A DNA stretch of 27,023 nucleotides from a virus (IMGVR_UViG_3300007735_000556:1-27023); one strand, 5' to 3'. Numbered from the stretch's first letter, positions 1 through 8,034 are shown. Notes: generated by a model not told the origin, from the sequence alone. Made by a program: numbers and translations.

Positions 1-765
1 AGGTGTTCCAGTTCCAATACCTACATTACCACTACCACTTACAAATAGTATATTATTAACTGCGGGTGAATCTATCTCTAATAAAGTATTATTATTTGCT
101 CCACTTATATGTAATCTAGCTTGTGGAACAAAATTACCTCCTATTGAAGCGCTATTTGTAGCTCTTAAATTAGTAGCAGTTAAACTTGGGGTGCTTATTG
201 ATAAATTATTTGTGAGTGTATCGTTTTGGAGAGTAGCTATAGTAGTTGTGCCTTCTATATTTACTCCTCCTTGTCCTCTAATAATTAAATCACTATCAGT
301 TCTAATAGCTATTTTGCCTGGATTGTTAGCTAAATCTTCACCAAAAAATGCTGTTCTAAGTCCAGTGCTAGTTCCTACATGAACTTGGTTCCAAGTGCGT
401 GAACTTTCCCCTAAAGTAAGATTGTAAGTAGCATCTGTGGGTGATAAGTTAGTAGTTACATACCCATTTACTGCTAGAGTAGTTGTATCTACTGTATTAC
501 CTGCTGTTATATTTCCAGTTACATCTAAATCACTGCCATTAAATGTTAAACCTGCTTCACCATTTATTGTTCCTCCTCCTGTTGCTGTTAATACCCTATT
601 ATTAGTATTATTTGTTATAGCAGGAGCTATGTCTGAAGTAGTAGATGAAGTAATAGCTAATGCATTTACAGCTTGTCCATTACCTTTTTGGACAGCATTA
701 CTGCTTGTTATTTGTAGTAAATCCTGATATGATTGATTTATTAATTGTGGACCTAAATTTGGCAT
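1..765 (-). CDS. Tail fibre-like protein, N-terminal part (runs off the left edge)
   Basis: An open frame of 255 codons starts at ATG 765-763 and is still open at base 1. The start is supported by an AGGAAG ribosome binding site just upstream. The protein begins MPNLGPQLINQ and becomes rich in Thr, Asn, Gly and Ser, with short beta-strand-like units (GNITAGNTV, LAVNGYVTT). Near the edge it contains ARLHISG and SGSGNVGIG. The NVGIG..TP pattern is common in fibre proteins of Bacteroidota phages and often comes before a C-terminal chaperone domain, which would lie outside the window. The likely role is a host-contacting tail fibre or appendage. It follows the adaptor gene with a 16-nt gap. A related fibre C-terminus lies at the right edge. 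Family assignment is by motif only. Confidence 0.7.
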   Translation of the reverse strand, partial: MPNLGPQLINQSYQDLLQITSSNAVQKGNGQAVNALAITSSTTSDIAPAITNNTNNRVLTATGGGTINGEAGLTFNGSDLDVTGNITAGNTVDTTTLAVNGYVTTNLSPTDATYNLTLGESSRTWNQVHVGTSTGLRTAFFGEDLANNPGKIAIRTDSDLIIRGQGGVNIEGTTTIATLQNDTLTNNLSISTPSLTATNLRATNSASIGGNFVPQARLHISGANNNTLLEIDSPAVNNILFVSGSGNVGIGTGTP

Positions 766-781
766 ATCTTCCTGTTTTTAA

Positions 782-1420
782 TTAACATTCTCTACAACCA
801 GGCCAAAATATATTAGAACCATAAGGCATGAACGGATATTTTGAATCTGCCATTCTCATACCGGAACTATATGCTTGCTTTTGCCATTGGTTAAATCTAG
901 AACTTACAAAAGGTGAACGATATCCACTACCATAATCGGGATATTGTTTCCAAAATTCACCATTGTTATTTAATTCAGGAAAGCTGGATTGATTTTGTAT
1001 TAAGTATTGTGTAAGTTTATCACCATAGAATTGAGATTTATTATCAGCCAATTGCCTCTTTTTCTCAAATAACTTTTGGTCTACATTAATACTATTTTCA
1101 CCACCAGTAGGGGTTAATAAGCCATTATTGCGTGGTCTTAAATAGATATATTCCAATGATTCCCAATATGCCGCCCATGTTAAATAGGGGACTATAAAAG
1201 AATTAACAAGGGTATCATAAACCCCTGATAGTGTATTATTGTCTATATCATTAATTATTCTTTGATATAATGCAGTACTTATCAGCCGCTGTAAATATAC
1301 ATCTTGAGCAGTAGCAATAGCGGTTGTTAATAATTTAGCATCTACATTCTGGTTTAAATCAGTAAATGAGCGAAGTTTTGTTTCGCTGATAAGTAAGGTA
1401 GTAGTAGGTGGATATGACAT
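782..1420 (-). CDS. Putative head-tail adaptor (connector) protein, 212 aa
   Basis: The N-terminus has the pattern of small phage connector proteins: LLISETKLRSFTDLNQNVD followed by a helix reading IATAQDVYLQRLIST. After this come further helices (YLTWAAYWESLEYIY) and an aromatic, Asn-rich C-terminus ending WPGCREC with two Cys. Many Bacteroidota phages have a protein of about this size and with this start directly after the portal, and that is the position here. The role inferred is a ring that joins portal and tail. The start has an AAAGGAA binding site 9 nt upstream of ATG. The gene lies 14 nt after the portal gene, so the two are probably co-transcribed. Function is inferred from position and the N-terminal pattern. 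Confidence 0.65.
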   Translation of the reverse strand: MSYPPTTTLLISETKLRSFTDLNQNVDAKLLTTAIATAQDVYLQRLISTALYQRIINDIDNNTLSGVYDTLVNSFIVPYLTWAAYWESLEYIYLRPRNNGLLTPTGGENSINVDQKLFEKKRQLADNKSQFYGDKLTQYLIQNQSSFPELNNNGEFWKQYPDYGSGYRSPFVSSRFNQWQKQAYSSGMRMADSKYPFMPYGSNIFWPGCREC

Positions 1421-1434
1421 GGTGTTATATTCCT

Positions 1435-2712
1435 TTAAGGTTGTATTGGTTCAATATTATTCTCTATATCAGTTTGCTCTATTTCCGATTCCAAAACTAC
1501 ATCCTCTCCAACTTCAGCTTCAATCCCTGTAACAACATCAGTTTCAGTAGAACCATCATTATATAGATTAAGTTGTTGAACACCAACACTAAAATTTTCT
1601 GCAGTTGGATATTGGTAATGAAGCATATCCTCTACACATTGAACAAGCGTTTGCTGCATCGGTCTTAGGACTGTGTTTGTGAATAAGAGATAAGCATCGG
1701 TAACTTCAGTTCTACCACCCAATTGACCTTCCGTTTTAATACCCAATATCATAGGTGATGTTATACGATGAGCAGTTAATATTTTTTGTTGAACCATATT
1801 ATTTAACTGTAGATAGTATTCATCAGTTCCATTTGATTGTATAGGTTCTATTTTAGGTGCATTCTCAGGCGAATCTACATCCATATAAATTAAACTACCT
1901 GCATTATTCGTCCCAGCGTATTGATTTCTCAACATTGATTCTATTTCCATTCGCTGGTCTGGGTCAGCATTCAAAAAGGTTGTAATAGCAAGAGATGGGG
2001 TTAATCCATTCCTTAAATTATTAGCATGGAAATTATCAGTTTCTATATCTACTTCAATCGCCCTCAATGCTCCAGCATAGTCTGGGAGTGGGTAATATCT
2101 TTGACCCGGCTTATATGGATTATAGACATATAATTGCTTTGGTTGTTCTAAAGCCTTCTTCGGGTTAAAAGTTGGGAGGTAGGGCAACTCAGTATTTACA
2201 CCGGCGCTTTGATACTGGTTATATATCCCTCCTCCAATTCCATATTTGTATTTTTCAGACCATTCATCTGAGATGTAATAACCAGGTATTTTACCCGATT
2301 TTGTTTTCTCAGCAGCTCTAATCCACGAAAAATCCAAATGGTATATTTCACTTATACGGGACCTGTCCTTGCTCCAAATAACCTCTAAAGCAAAACCACC
2401 ATATAATTTGTAATCTAATCCAATTTTCTTATATACATCATTCCATGTTTCATCTCCGTTTGCATGGTCTAACATACTGCTATGCTTTTCATCACATACC
2501 AATCCTTCACCAACCACTCCTTCAACTACTGCATTAATGCATGTATTATGTATAGAACTATTATTATAAAGATAGATTAAAAACTCTGGGAAATCATTAT
2601 ATAATCCGTATTTGTAAAAATCTCCAAGCTTCTGCTCAACAGGAAATATCCTATCATCGGAGTTAGTAGAATAATTAATCTTAGTAAATTTGTATTTATT
2701 TTTCGTTTCCAT
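1435..2712 (-). CDS. Portal protein, 425 aa
   Basis: This looks like a phage portal, the dodecameric ring at the capsid vertex through which DNA enters and leaves. Portal-like features in order are an N-terminal segment leading to FPEFLIYLYNNSSIHNTCI, the wing region with YGGFALEVIWSKD, a central TDNFHANNLRNGLTPSLAI, and the late helix region TAHRITSPMILGIKTEGQLGG with NTVLRPMQQTLV. A Gly-rich turn before the final helices (GQLGGRTEV) is typical of portals. The C-terminus is acidic (many Glu and Asp). The length is normal. ATG 2712-2710 lies 6 nt after a TATTTATA element and has no Shine-Dalgarno sequence. The portal is placed after the capsid gene, which is unusual (see findings). Confidence 0.85.
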   Translation of the reverse strand: METKNKYKFTKINYSTNSDDRIFPVEQKLGDFYKYGLYNDFPEFLIYLYNNSSIHNTCINAVVEGVVGEGLVCDEKHSSMLDHANGDETWNDVYKKIGLDYKLYGGFALEVIWSKDRSRISEIYHLDFSWIRAAEKTKSGKIPGYYISDEWSEKYKYGIGGGIYNQYQSAGVNTELPYLPTFNPKKALEQPKQLYVYNPYKPGQRYYPLPDYAGALRAIEVDIETDNFHANNLRNGLTPSLAITTFLNADPDQRMEIESMLRNQYAGTNNAGSLIYMDVDSPENAPKIEPIQSNGTDEYYLQLNNMVQQKILTAHRITSPMILGIKTEGQLGGRTEVTDAYLLFTNTVLRPMQQTLVQCVEDMLHYQYPTAENFSVGVQQLNLYNDGSTETDVVTGIEAEVGEDVVLESEIEQTDIENNIEPIQP

Positions 2713-2714
2713 TG

Positions 2715-2733
2715 TCTATATAAATATCATTTA
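2715..2733 (-). promoter_or_regulatory. TATTTATA promoter-like element in front of portal
   Basis: On the minus strand this reads TAAATGATATTTATATAGA. Its TAA is the stop codon of the upstream gene and the portal ATG begins 6 nt after TATTTATA. The same AAATGATATTTAT string recurs in front of the scaffold-like gene and after the terminase gene. The promoter role is inferred from recurrence and position. Confidence 0.5.
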
Positions 2734-3300
2734 ATTGTTTTTTGTTGTATAATATCCTATTTCATTTGAAGAAACATATCTTACAAAACTTCCACTTTCA
2801 TTAGCTGAAATATAGCGTGTATATGAGCCGGATTCATTTGAAGAAATATATGTTGTAAAATTACCAGTTTCATTTCCACTTATATAACGGGTAAATGAGC
2901 CTGTTTCGTTTGAGGATATATAATTTATGTATTGCGGATTGTTTGAACCACTTACAAATATTCTTAGGGTATCAAAAGGTGTGTTTGCAAATCCTGCTGA
3001 ATTCCAATTATAGTTTGCATCATTCCAAGCAATTGCAGAACCTGCCCATGTCAATAAATCAGCATCCGCATAGTAAGTATCAACTAAATACCACCCACTT
3101 GCAGCAGGTATATATGAAGCTGATATTTGTGTTATTATATATGGAGTAGTTGAAGTAGATATTACATCCCCTACAAGTGTTACCCCATTTTGATTATATT
3201 CAGATGAACCGCTAAAATAAATAGCTGTAGGTAGGATGGAAGGAGGTGCTTCCGGCAACCATGCAATTGTGTTTATTGGCTGAGACTTATTTAAATACAT
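2731..3300 (-). CDS. Structural protein with five tandem 12-residue repeats, 189 aa
   Basis: I do not recognise the family. Residues 1-126 are rich in Ser, Tyr, Asn and Trp and look like a beta-rich virion protein (AIYFSGSSEYNQNGVTLVGD, SAIAWNDANYNWNS). Residues 127-186 are five tandem units of 12 residues with the pattern Y[IV]S.NE.G.[FY]..; the first unit is YISSNETGSFTR. A regular 12-residue beta repeat fits a small beta-helix or a surface-exposed fibre or decoration protein. The gene sits between a tube-like gene and the portal, preceded by a strong terminator, so it may belong to a separate transcript. No clear Shine-Dalgarno site is seen before ATG 3300-3298. Its function is unknown; decoration or minor fibre protein is the best guess. 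Confidence 0.6.
   Translation of the reverse strand: MYLNKSQPINTIAWLPEAPPSILPTAIYFSGSSEYNQNGVTLVGDVISTSTTPYIITQISASYIPAASGWYLVDTYYADADLLTWAGSAIAWNDANYNWNSAGFANTPFDTLRIFVSGSNNPQYINYISSNETGSFTRYISGNETGNFTTYISSNESGSYTRYISANESGSFVRYVSSNEIGYYTTKNN
2743..2922 (-). repeat. Five tandem 36-nt coding repeats (12 aa each)
   Basis: The 3' end of the gene encodes five consecutive 12-residue units, Y[IV]S.NE.G.[FY].., without gaps. The units have diverged in DNA sequence, so they are not a recent slippage product. They keep Tyr at position 1, Asn-Glu at positions 5-6 and Gly at position 8. Confidence 0.85.
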
Positions 3301-3313
3301 GTGAATATAATAT

Positions 3314-3347
3314 TAAAAAAAAAGGGGAGAGTTCACCACCCTCCCCC
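3314..3347 (-). terminator. Rho-independent terminator after the tube-like gene
   Basis: On the minus strand GGGGAG (3346-3341) pairs with CTCCCC (3329-3324) around an 11-nt loop, and nine T residues follow at once (3323-3315). It lies 26 nt beyond the stop of the gene at 3373-3948. This is a textbook intrinsic terminator pointing in the direction of transcription. It would lower expression of the following genes relative to capsid and tube-like genes. Confidence 0.85.
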
Positions 3348-3372
3348 TATTGAAAATGAATATAAAATACAA

Positions 3373-3948
3373 TTAAGCTGGTCCGAATGCGGAGCCGGTC
3401 TGAATAGTTAATCCATTAAGTAGTGTTGATAATCCACTATACGATGATGCGGACAGATACAACGCTGGTTCAGGTTCACGCGATACAAAGGTTAAGGTAT
3501 ATCCATTTCTATCAGTCATACTAGTACCTGAAGTACCAGCTGAAGTAGTTAAGGTTACACCATTATCTCTACCCACATAAATGAATTTAGATGTTGCGTC
3601 TGTATTGTTAGTTTCAACAATCATTTTAATGTTTTGATTGCCGGAGAGTAAACGAATTTGGTTACGAGTGGATACTTGCATTTTGAAGAATACTGCGTTA
3701 GTAGTAGTTTCATATACAATAGTTCCATTCTCAGGAGTTACCGTCATCGTTTCAGCGAAATCGCTGGTCTCTCTGAACAATTCAAACTTAAAAAACGAAC
3801 CGCTACCCGTTAATTGAGTTACCAAACCTTCAGTTGGTGCAACTACTGCTGTAACTGAACCACTAAGGATGAAGATATTTTTGATTGACCCGATATTATC
3901 GCGGCAACCTAATGTATATCCCGATGTAATTTGACAAGGTGCTGGCAT
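3373..3948 (-). CDS. Probable tail tube-like (major tail) protein, 191 aa
   Basis: The protein starts MPAPCQITSGYTLGCRDN, then GSIKNIFILSGSVTAV, FFKFELFRETSDFAETMTV and a late NGYTLTFVSREPEPA. Related proteins with the same Cys-containing start and the NGY..TF...EPEPA end occur in Bacteroidota phages next to the major capsid gene. The beta-rich content, size and a strong terminator directly after it fit an abundant tube-forming virion protein. It follows the capsid gene by 20 nt and has an AGGAAAAA binding site 5-6 nt before ATG. An alternative is a capsid decoration protein. The assignment rests on pattern and position, so the exact role is only moderately certain. Confidence 0.6.
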   Translation of the reverse strand: MPAPCQITSGYTLGCRDNIGSIKNIFILSGSVTAVVAPTEGLVTQLTGSGSFFKFELFRETSDFAETMTVTPENGTIVYETTTNAVFFKMQVSTRNQIRLLSGNQNIKMIVETNNTDATSKFIYVGRDNGVTLTTSAGTSGTSMTDRNGYTLTFVSREPEPALYLSASSYSGLSTLLNGLTIQTGSAFGPA

Positions 3949-3968
3949 GTGTTTTTCCTATTTAATTG

Positions 3969-4907
3969 TTAAGCTAAATCGTTACTTACCCAAAATTCAG
4001 GATATGCTATGTTCACACCCATTTTGGTTGCTATTCTATGGCGTAAGGTATCCGTATTGATATCATACCATAATTGGAATTCGCTGAAGTCGGATAGTAA
4101 ATCTGTTCCTACAACAATGTGTTTGGAAGGACCTAATACAACTCTATTTGAACCTTGCAATCCTACAGTTCCTACTACCTTAATATTTGGTGAGAATGGA
4201 TATGCCATTTCATACAAATTAGGACGGTTGGTTACTGAACCTGGATCGAAGTAGAAGTTGTTAGCGCTTCTCAATGCTGTGATATAACTACGGAAGTTTG
4301 ATACACTCATAAAGAATGTCAAGTCTTCACGATTTGCTACATCTGCGGAAGAGGATTGAATCATTGCATCCATTGTATTCAGAATGTTAGCTGGTGCTAC
4401 TGATGTTACAGTTGAAGCAACTACCCCAGCGGTTGAACCTGTGATAATTCTATTCAAACCTGATACATTACAAGTTCCACCATAAGTAGAGGATGAACCA
4501 CTAACTTGCTGCCATAAGAATAAATCGTTTGCTTTTTGGAATTGGTTTACTAACAGTTGCGAATATGCATCTGCTAATGCCCATGTTTCGTTGTATGAAC
4601 CTTTACCTACTGAAGAAATACCTAAATATTTTTTATCTAAATCTTTCAAACATAGTGCATCAAATGATGTACGAGGACATACTTCAATGTTTCTTTGTGA
4701 AAAGGTAGCTGAACCTGCAGCAGATGATACGCAAGTGGAGTTGTTCATTGTAATAGAGACATCAAATAGATTGATAGGCTCTTGGAACTTTACACCCTCT
4801 TGAACGGTCACATACTCTACGGTTGAACCACCATATACCATCTTTAATACGAGCTCGCCTGCGAGCTGGTTATTAAAATCTGCTAATGCTGTTGTTACTA
4901 GTGCCAT
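3969..4907 (-). CDS. Major capsid protein, 312 aa
   Basis: This is most likely the HK97-fold shell protein. It follows a scaffold-like gene and comes soon after the capsid protease gene. Features that fit are an N-terminal arm (ALADFNNQLAGELVLKMVYG), a long central helix region with WALADAYSQLLVNQFQKANDLFLWQQ, then NILNTMDAMIQSSSADVANRED and FFMSVSNFRSYITAL, and a C-terminal beta region ending HRIATKMGVNIAYPEFWVS. A 312-residue length is normal. The start has an AAGAGAAAA purine run before ATG. It lies 18 nt after the scaffold-like gene. I see no protease cleavage site by eye. Confidence 0.85.
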   Translation of the reverse strand: MALVTTALADFNNQLAGELVLKMVYGGSTVEYVTVQEGVKFQEPINLFDVSITMNNSTCVSSAAGSATFSQRNIEVCPRTSFDALCLKDLDKKYLGISSVGKGSYNETWALADAYSQLLVNQFQKANDLFLWQQVSGSSSTYGGTCNVSGLNRIITGSTAGVVASTVTSVAPANILNTMDAMIQSSSADVANREDLTFFMSVSNFRSYITALRSANNFYFDPGSVTNRPNLYEMAYPFSPNIKVVGTVGLQGSNRVVLGPSKHIVVGTDLLSDFSEFQLWYDINTDTLRHRIATKMGVNIAYPEFWVSNDLA

Positions 4908-4925
4908 TTTGTGTTTTCTCTTTTA

Positions 4926-5579
4926 TTAGTTTGTTTTCTTATTTTTAATTAATTCTCTCATCATTGCATAACGCTTAACATCTATAATATCGTTGTTACG
5001 GGCATCAAGTGAGAACGATTTTTTAGCCGGAATTGTTTTTTCAGCGGCTGGTTCAGCAGAGTATTTTTCCATTTTGGTTTTTAATTCTGCCATTTCTTTC
5101 TTTACGAACTCCATTTCGCTTTTGATTACTTCTGCAATAGCTTCGGCGATTTGTGGGAATGTCAATGTATCTTGCACTCCTTCACCTTCTGCTGCCATAT
5201 TGATTTCAACAGGCAGTTTAATTATTGAATCAGTAACTGGATTTGCATTTGGGTCTGCTGATTTTTCAGTAGTAGTATTAGTTTCTTCAATAGCTGGAGG
5301 AGTTACCTGCTCTACCAATTCGGCTTCTTTTTCCATCTCTACAACGATACCACCTTCAGTTTTGATTGTGATACCGCCTTCAAGGTTGTGATAACCATCT
5401 GGTGCAGATAATTCCTGTCCTTCTGCTGTTCTAACCGTTACTGCTTTACCGAGTTCTAATGCTTCACCTTCAAATATGAGTGTGAATGCACCATTAACAT
5501 CTTTAAGCTCACCAAAAGCCATTTTATCCTGCAAATTGAAGTAACTTTTAACGAGTTCTTTTAAATCTTTTGCTTTCAT
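4926..5579 (-). CDS. Scaffold-like capsid assembly protein, 217 aa
   Basis: Residues 1-85 form a beta-rich segment with ELKDVNGAFTLIFEGEALEL and repeated 'GG-I-x-E' turns. Residues 86-125 are a disordered Thr/Glu/Pro linker. Residues 137-175 form a charged coiled coil (IAEVIKSEMEFVKKEMAELK). The end is basic (MRELIKNKKTN). This mix of coiled coil, acidic disorder and basic tail just before the capsid gene is typical of scaffolding proteins, which hold the procapsid together and are then removed. The nearby XkdF-like protease would be the natural enzyme for removal. ATG 5579 has an AAGAGAAAG purine run, and a TATTTATA element lies about 35 nt upstream. Confidence 0.65.
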   Translation of the reverse strand: MKAKDLKELVKSYFNLQDKMAFGELKDVNGAFTLIFEGEALELGKAVTVRTAEGQELSAPDGYHNLEGGITIKTEGGIVVEMEKEAELVEQVTPPAIEETNTTTEKSADPNANPVTDSIIKLPVEINMAAEGEGVQDTLTFPQIAEAIAEVIKSEMEFVKKEMAELKTKMEKYSAEPAAEKTIPAKKSFSLDARNNDIIDVKRYAMMRELIKNKKTN

Positions 5580-5613
5580 GTTGCTTTCTCTTGGTTTTTG
5601 TTTAATTAATTCT

Positions 5614-5631
5614 TATATAAATATCATTTAC
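5614..5631 (-). promoter_or_regulatory. TATTTATA promoter-like element in front of scaffold and capsid genes
   Basis: On the minus strand it reads AAATGATATTTATATAAG and overlaps the TAG TAA double stop of the upstream gene. It is nearly identical to the copy before the portal gene. It lies 36 nt before the ATG of the scaffold-like gene, so transcription from here would serve the scaffold, capsid and tube-like genes up to the terminator near 3320. Confidence 0.5.
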
Positions 5632-5978
5632 TATTGATTCTCAGCTTGTCTCTTACGAGCCAATATGCGATTATAGCAAACTTTCTCAAACGCAGGGGAT
5701 GTGTAAGTATTTCCTGGCGCATTTCCCCTTAAATCCGCCATGCATTGTGCAAGCTCTTCTTCTGATACTGATTGGATTTCTTCAAATGTATCTTTTTTGA
5801 TTTGCTCATAAGTTCTGTAATTATCAATATTGCTTTTCATTCTCATTTTTCCATTAAATTGGTTATAGCAAATTGCCAATGATTGCTTTTCATCTTTTCC
5901 TTCATTTTGTAAGAACTCACTACATCTTGCAATAAATTCTTCTTGATTTTCATTTGTTTTTGGAGTTGGTATTGGCAT
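5631..5978 (-). CDS. Small conserved capsid-cluster protein, 115 aa
   Basis: The N-terminus MPIPTPKTNENQEEFIARCS followed by a helix and LAICYNQFNG matches a short module (PIP.P...E....FI.RC ... K...AICY) that I know from head gene clusters of many phages, either free or fused to a prohead protease. The rest is charged and helical (EEIQSVSEEELAQCMADLRG) and ends KVCYNRILARKRQ. It lies between the protease gene and the scaffold-like gene. Its exact role is not known to me. ATG 5978-5976 is only 4 nt after a TATTTATA element and has no Shine-Dalgarno site, so translation may start near the 5' end of the message. Confidence 0.7.
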   Translation of the reverse strand: MPIPTPKTNENQEEFIARCSEFLQNEGKDEKQSLAICYNQFNGKMRMKSNIDNYRTYEQIKKDTFEEIQSVSEEELAQCMADLRGNAPGNTYTSPAFEKVCYNRILARKRQAENQ

Positions 5979-5979
5979 C

Positions 5980-6585
5980 TTATATAAATATCAATGGGTT
6001 TTGTTTACGTTCAGCCCACCATGCTTTCTTTGCAGCGCTGATATTTGCGCAATGTTCTGCGGTGCGTGGTGGTTTAGGTTTACGCATGTTAGCTTTTCCT
6101 TCTTCACTTTTAGGTTTACGCAATTTTGCTTTTGTTTCTTCGCTTAATGTTCTACCTGTTGCTGCAGCTCTTAGTTTTTCTATTGTTTTTTCGCTTGCCT
6201 TTTTACCTTTTCGTGTATCACTCATTTTTGCTTTTGTTTCTTCGCTCTTTGGTTTACCAAGCGATGCAGCACTTTGTTTTGCTTTTGTTTCTGTAGTATG
6301 TTTAAGACCTGATATTCCTTCACCACCATCTGTCATATTCACCAACCCACCTTTACCTAAGTCCTTGCGACCATATAAACCTATCAGGTATTGCTCTACT
6401 TTACAGGCTTCCTCCCAGCTTATACCTTCATATATAATATCAACAGAGTATCCTGCTTTATTTACTAATTTATGCCAATGGTCATTTCTTGCATACTTAC
6501 TATATGCACGCTTGGTTGTCTTGCCTATACCCACATAAAAGGGTGAGCCTGTGTCGTTGCGTAAATGTCTATATACTGTTGCCAT
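5980..6585 (-). CDS. GIY-YIG homing endonuclease with NUMOD3-like repeats (copy A), 201 aa
   Basis: Residues 3-27 hold the GIY-YIG core in variant form (VYRHLRND, then FYVGIGKTTKRAY), with the downstream EQYLIGLYGR and LVNMTDGGEG motifs. From residue 95 on there are NUMOD3-type DNA-binding repeats around SEETKAKMSDTRKGKK and SEETKAKLRKP. This is a free-standing homing endonuclease that cuts target DNA to spread its own gene. It sits between the protease gene and the next head gene in the same direction and interrupts neither. It is a clear paralogue of the gene at 20330-20959. The stop codon lies inside a promoter-like element. Its function in the phage life cycle is probably selfish. Confidence 0.9.
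   Translation of the reverse strand: MATVYRHLRNDTGSPFYVGIGKTTKRAYSKYARNDHWHKLVNKAGYSVDIIYEGISWEEACKVEQYLIGLYGRKDLGKGGLVNMTDGGEGISGLKHTTETKAKQSAASLGKPKSEETKAKMSDTRKGKKASEKTIEKLRAAATGRTLSEETKAKLRKPKSEEGKANMRKPKPPRTAEHCANISAAKKAWWAERKQNPLIFI
5981..5994 (-). promoter_or_regulatory. TATTTATA promoter-like element, 4 nt before an ATG
   Basis: On the minus strand it reads TTGATATTTATATA. It contains the TAA stop codon of the upstream homing endonuclease gene, and the ATG of the next gene follows 4 nt after TATTTATA. If TATTTATA acts as a -10 box, the message would be leaderless or nearly so. Confidence 0.45.
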
Positions 6586-6617
6586 ATGTTTCGTTTATTA
6601 TATAACGCCTGAAATTG

Positions 6618-8021
6618 CTATTTAGTTCCCAAATTAGCAAAAAACTTTTCTGTGAACCATCCCTCTACACTAAACCCCTTGATTTCACCACTTTTAACTT
6701 TATCCCATACATCAGGATTATCTATTTTGTATGCAGTCATCCATGTACCTTTTGGATATTTCTTGCCATACAGGTTGCTTTTATCGTTATTATTGTTCTC
6801 TATAAGCCAGGTTTCAGTAAGATAAACATTGTCTAATGCTATACCATCATGCTCTATATTCATGGAATGGATTGTCCCACTTTTAATAAACTTTTCCGAA
6901 AGCTCTTTTATAGTTTCTTCGCTGAAATAAACCCAGTATTCTTCTTCATTATCCTCATCCCATCTTCTAATAAGACGATTGGGAATCATTACCGGTCCAA
7001 CTAATTTACGCTGAGCATTTTCATAATCCGGCAAAGAACCTACTTCAAGTCCTAATTGCTCTGCAAATATATGCGTAAATACCATATTCTCTATATCATT
7101 AAATGAGTATTCTTTATCTACTTCAGCTCCTCTGCTTGTTGAAGCATCACCTTTAGCAGTATCTTCACCTTTTGGAGTTGGATTTGGAGTATCACTTTTA
7201 GGTGCTTTAGGAGATTCTTTTACACCACCACGTGGGCCTATTTCAGCAAATTGTTGTCCTATTTGTCCTAATTCAGCAACTACTTTGGGGTTATTATCGT
7301 AATGTTTTTCAATTCCAAGTTGTTTAATAGTATTTACTTTTTCTAAATTACTACTAACAGCATAAACATTAGCTGGATTTACACCATAGGGTCTAACTAA
7401 TTCTAATATAGCAGATTTATTATCTCTAGCTGAAATAACATATACTTCATATCCTTTAGCTATTAATTCTTGTAATAATATTCTACCATCAGCAGTAGTT
7501 AATACACCATCAAAGTCAAGTGATACTTTAGAAAATGTTTGTTTGGATTCAGCAAATGAATCTAATATTAAAAATTCTTCATTAAATATATTTCCTGCTT
7601 GTCTTAACTTCTTTTCAGCCCATGGTAAAGCAGTTGGTCCTCCCCAAAGCAAATAACTTATATATCCACACGCAGTATAATCTTTCCTACTTTGTGCTAA
7701 TTCATAACTATCTTTATGTCTGATAAGGAATGAACGCATTCTTCGGATAGTGTCCAATGATAACTTTTCACCTCTTACTATTTGTTGAGCACGAACTTTT
7801 CCAACTTGAGTTGCGCATTGATTATCTATTCCTTCGTTTCTTTTAATTCCCATCGCAGCAGCATCTTTTACTGATTGAGGGTAATCATTATAGGTTTCAA
7901 ATAGGTATTTTTGTGCATTAAATGCGTAGAAATCTTCTTCAATCGCAGGTTCTTGCACCAAAGCAACAGCATCTATTTCAGCTGGTAATAAATCATTAGG
8001 TTTTAATTCTACTACTTTCAT
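6618..8021 (-). CDS. XkdF-like capsid maturation protease with an internal HAD-like domain, 467 aa
   Basis: Three parts are visible. Residues 1-145 hold an N-terminal module (AVALVQEPAIEEDFYAFN, then a region ending YLLWGGPTALPWAEKKLRQA). Residues 165-245 look like a HAD-fold phosphatase: SLDFDGVL with D169 and D171, YEVYVISAR, and KHYDNNP. A linker (GPRGG...KAPKSDTPNP) leads to residues 340-460, an XkdF-type prohead protease with IHSMNIEHDG (H385, H391) and GFSVEGWF (S451). The protease would trim scaffold and capsid proteins. XkdF proteins usually lack the HAD part. The gene lies upstream of scaffold and capsid genes. An AAAGAA run precedes the ATG, and a TATTTATA element lies 15 nt upstream. 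Confidence 0.8.
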   Translation of the reverse strand: MKVVELKPNDLLPAEIDAVALVQEPAIEEDFYAFNAQKYLFETYNDYPQSVKDAAAMGIKRNEGIDNQCATQVGKVRAQQIVRGEKLSLDTIRRMRSFLIRHKDSYELAQSRKDYTACGYISYLLWGGPTALPWAEKKLRQAGNIFNEEFLILDSFAESKQTFSKVSLDFDGVLTTADGRILLQELIAKGYEVYVISARDNKSAILELVRPYGVNPANVYAVSSNLEKVNTIKQLGIEKHYDNNPKVVAELGQIGQQFAEIGPRGGVKESPKAPKSDTPNPTPKGEDTAKGDASTSRGAEVDKEYSFNDIENMVFTHIFAEQLGLEVGSLPDYENAQRKLVGPVMIPNRLIRRWDEDNEEEYWVYFSEETIKELSEKFIKSGTIHSMNIEHDGIALDNVYLTETWLIENNNNDKSNLYGKKYPKGTWMTAYKIDNPDVWDKVKSGEIKGFSVEGWFTEKFFANLGTK

Positions 8022-8034
8022 AATATTCTTTCTG

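Noticed and set aside
191-727. Two plus-strand frames (191-382 and 437-727)
   Set aside because: Both lie opposite the continuous minus-strand fibre frame 765-1, which has fibre motifs and a binding site. The plus-strand products have low-complexity Val/Pro/Leu sequence.
2716-2730. Tiny frame ATG ATA TTT ATA TAG (M-I-F-I) at the motif before the portal, and its twin near 5620
   Set aside because: The ATG comes from the repeated AAATGATATTTATATA motif itself. Four codons without a binding site are not a credible gene.
4993-5391. Plus-strand open frame of 132 codons opposite the scaffold-like gene
   Set aside because: Its Ser/Ile-rich composition is that of a shadow of a Glu/Lys/Ala-rich gene. 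It has no ribosome binding site and lies against the whole operon.
5954-6538. Plus-strand open frame of 194 codons opposite homing endonuclease A
   Set aside because: It is the mirror of a repeat-rich gene whose minus-strand product has clear GIY-YIG motifs. The plus-strand product is a Phe/Leu/Ser-rich string without a binding site.
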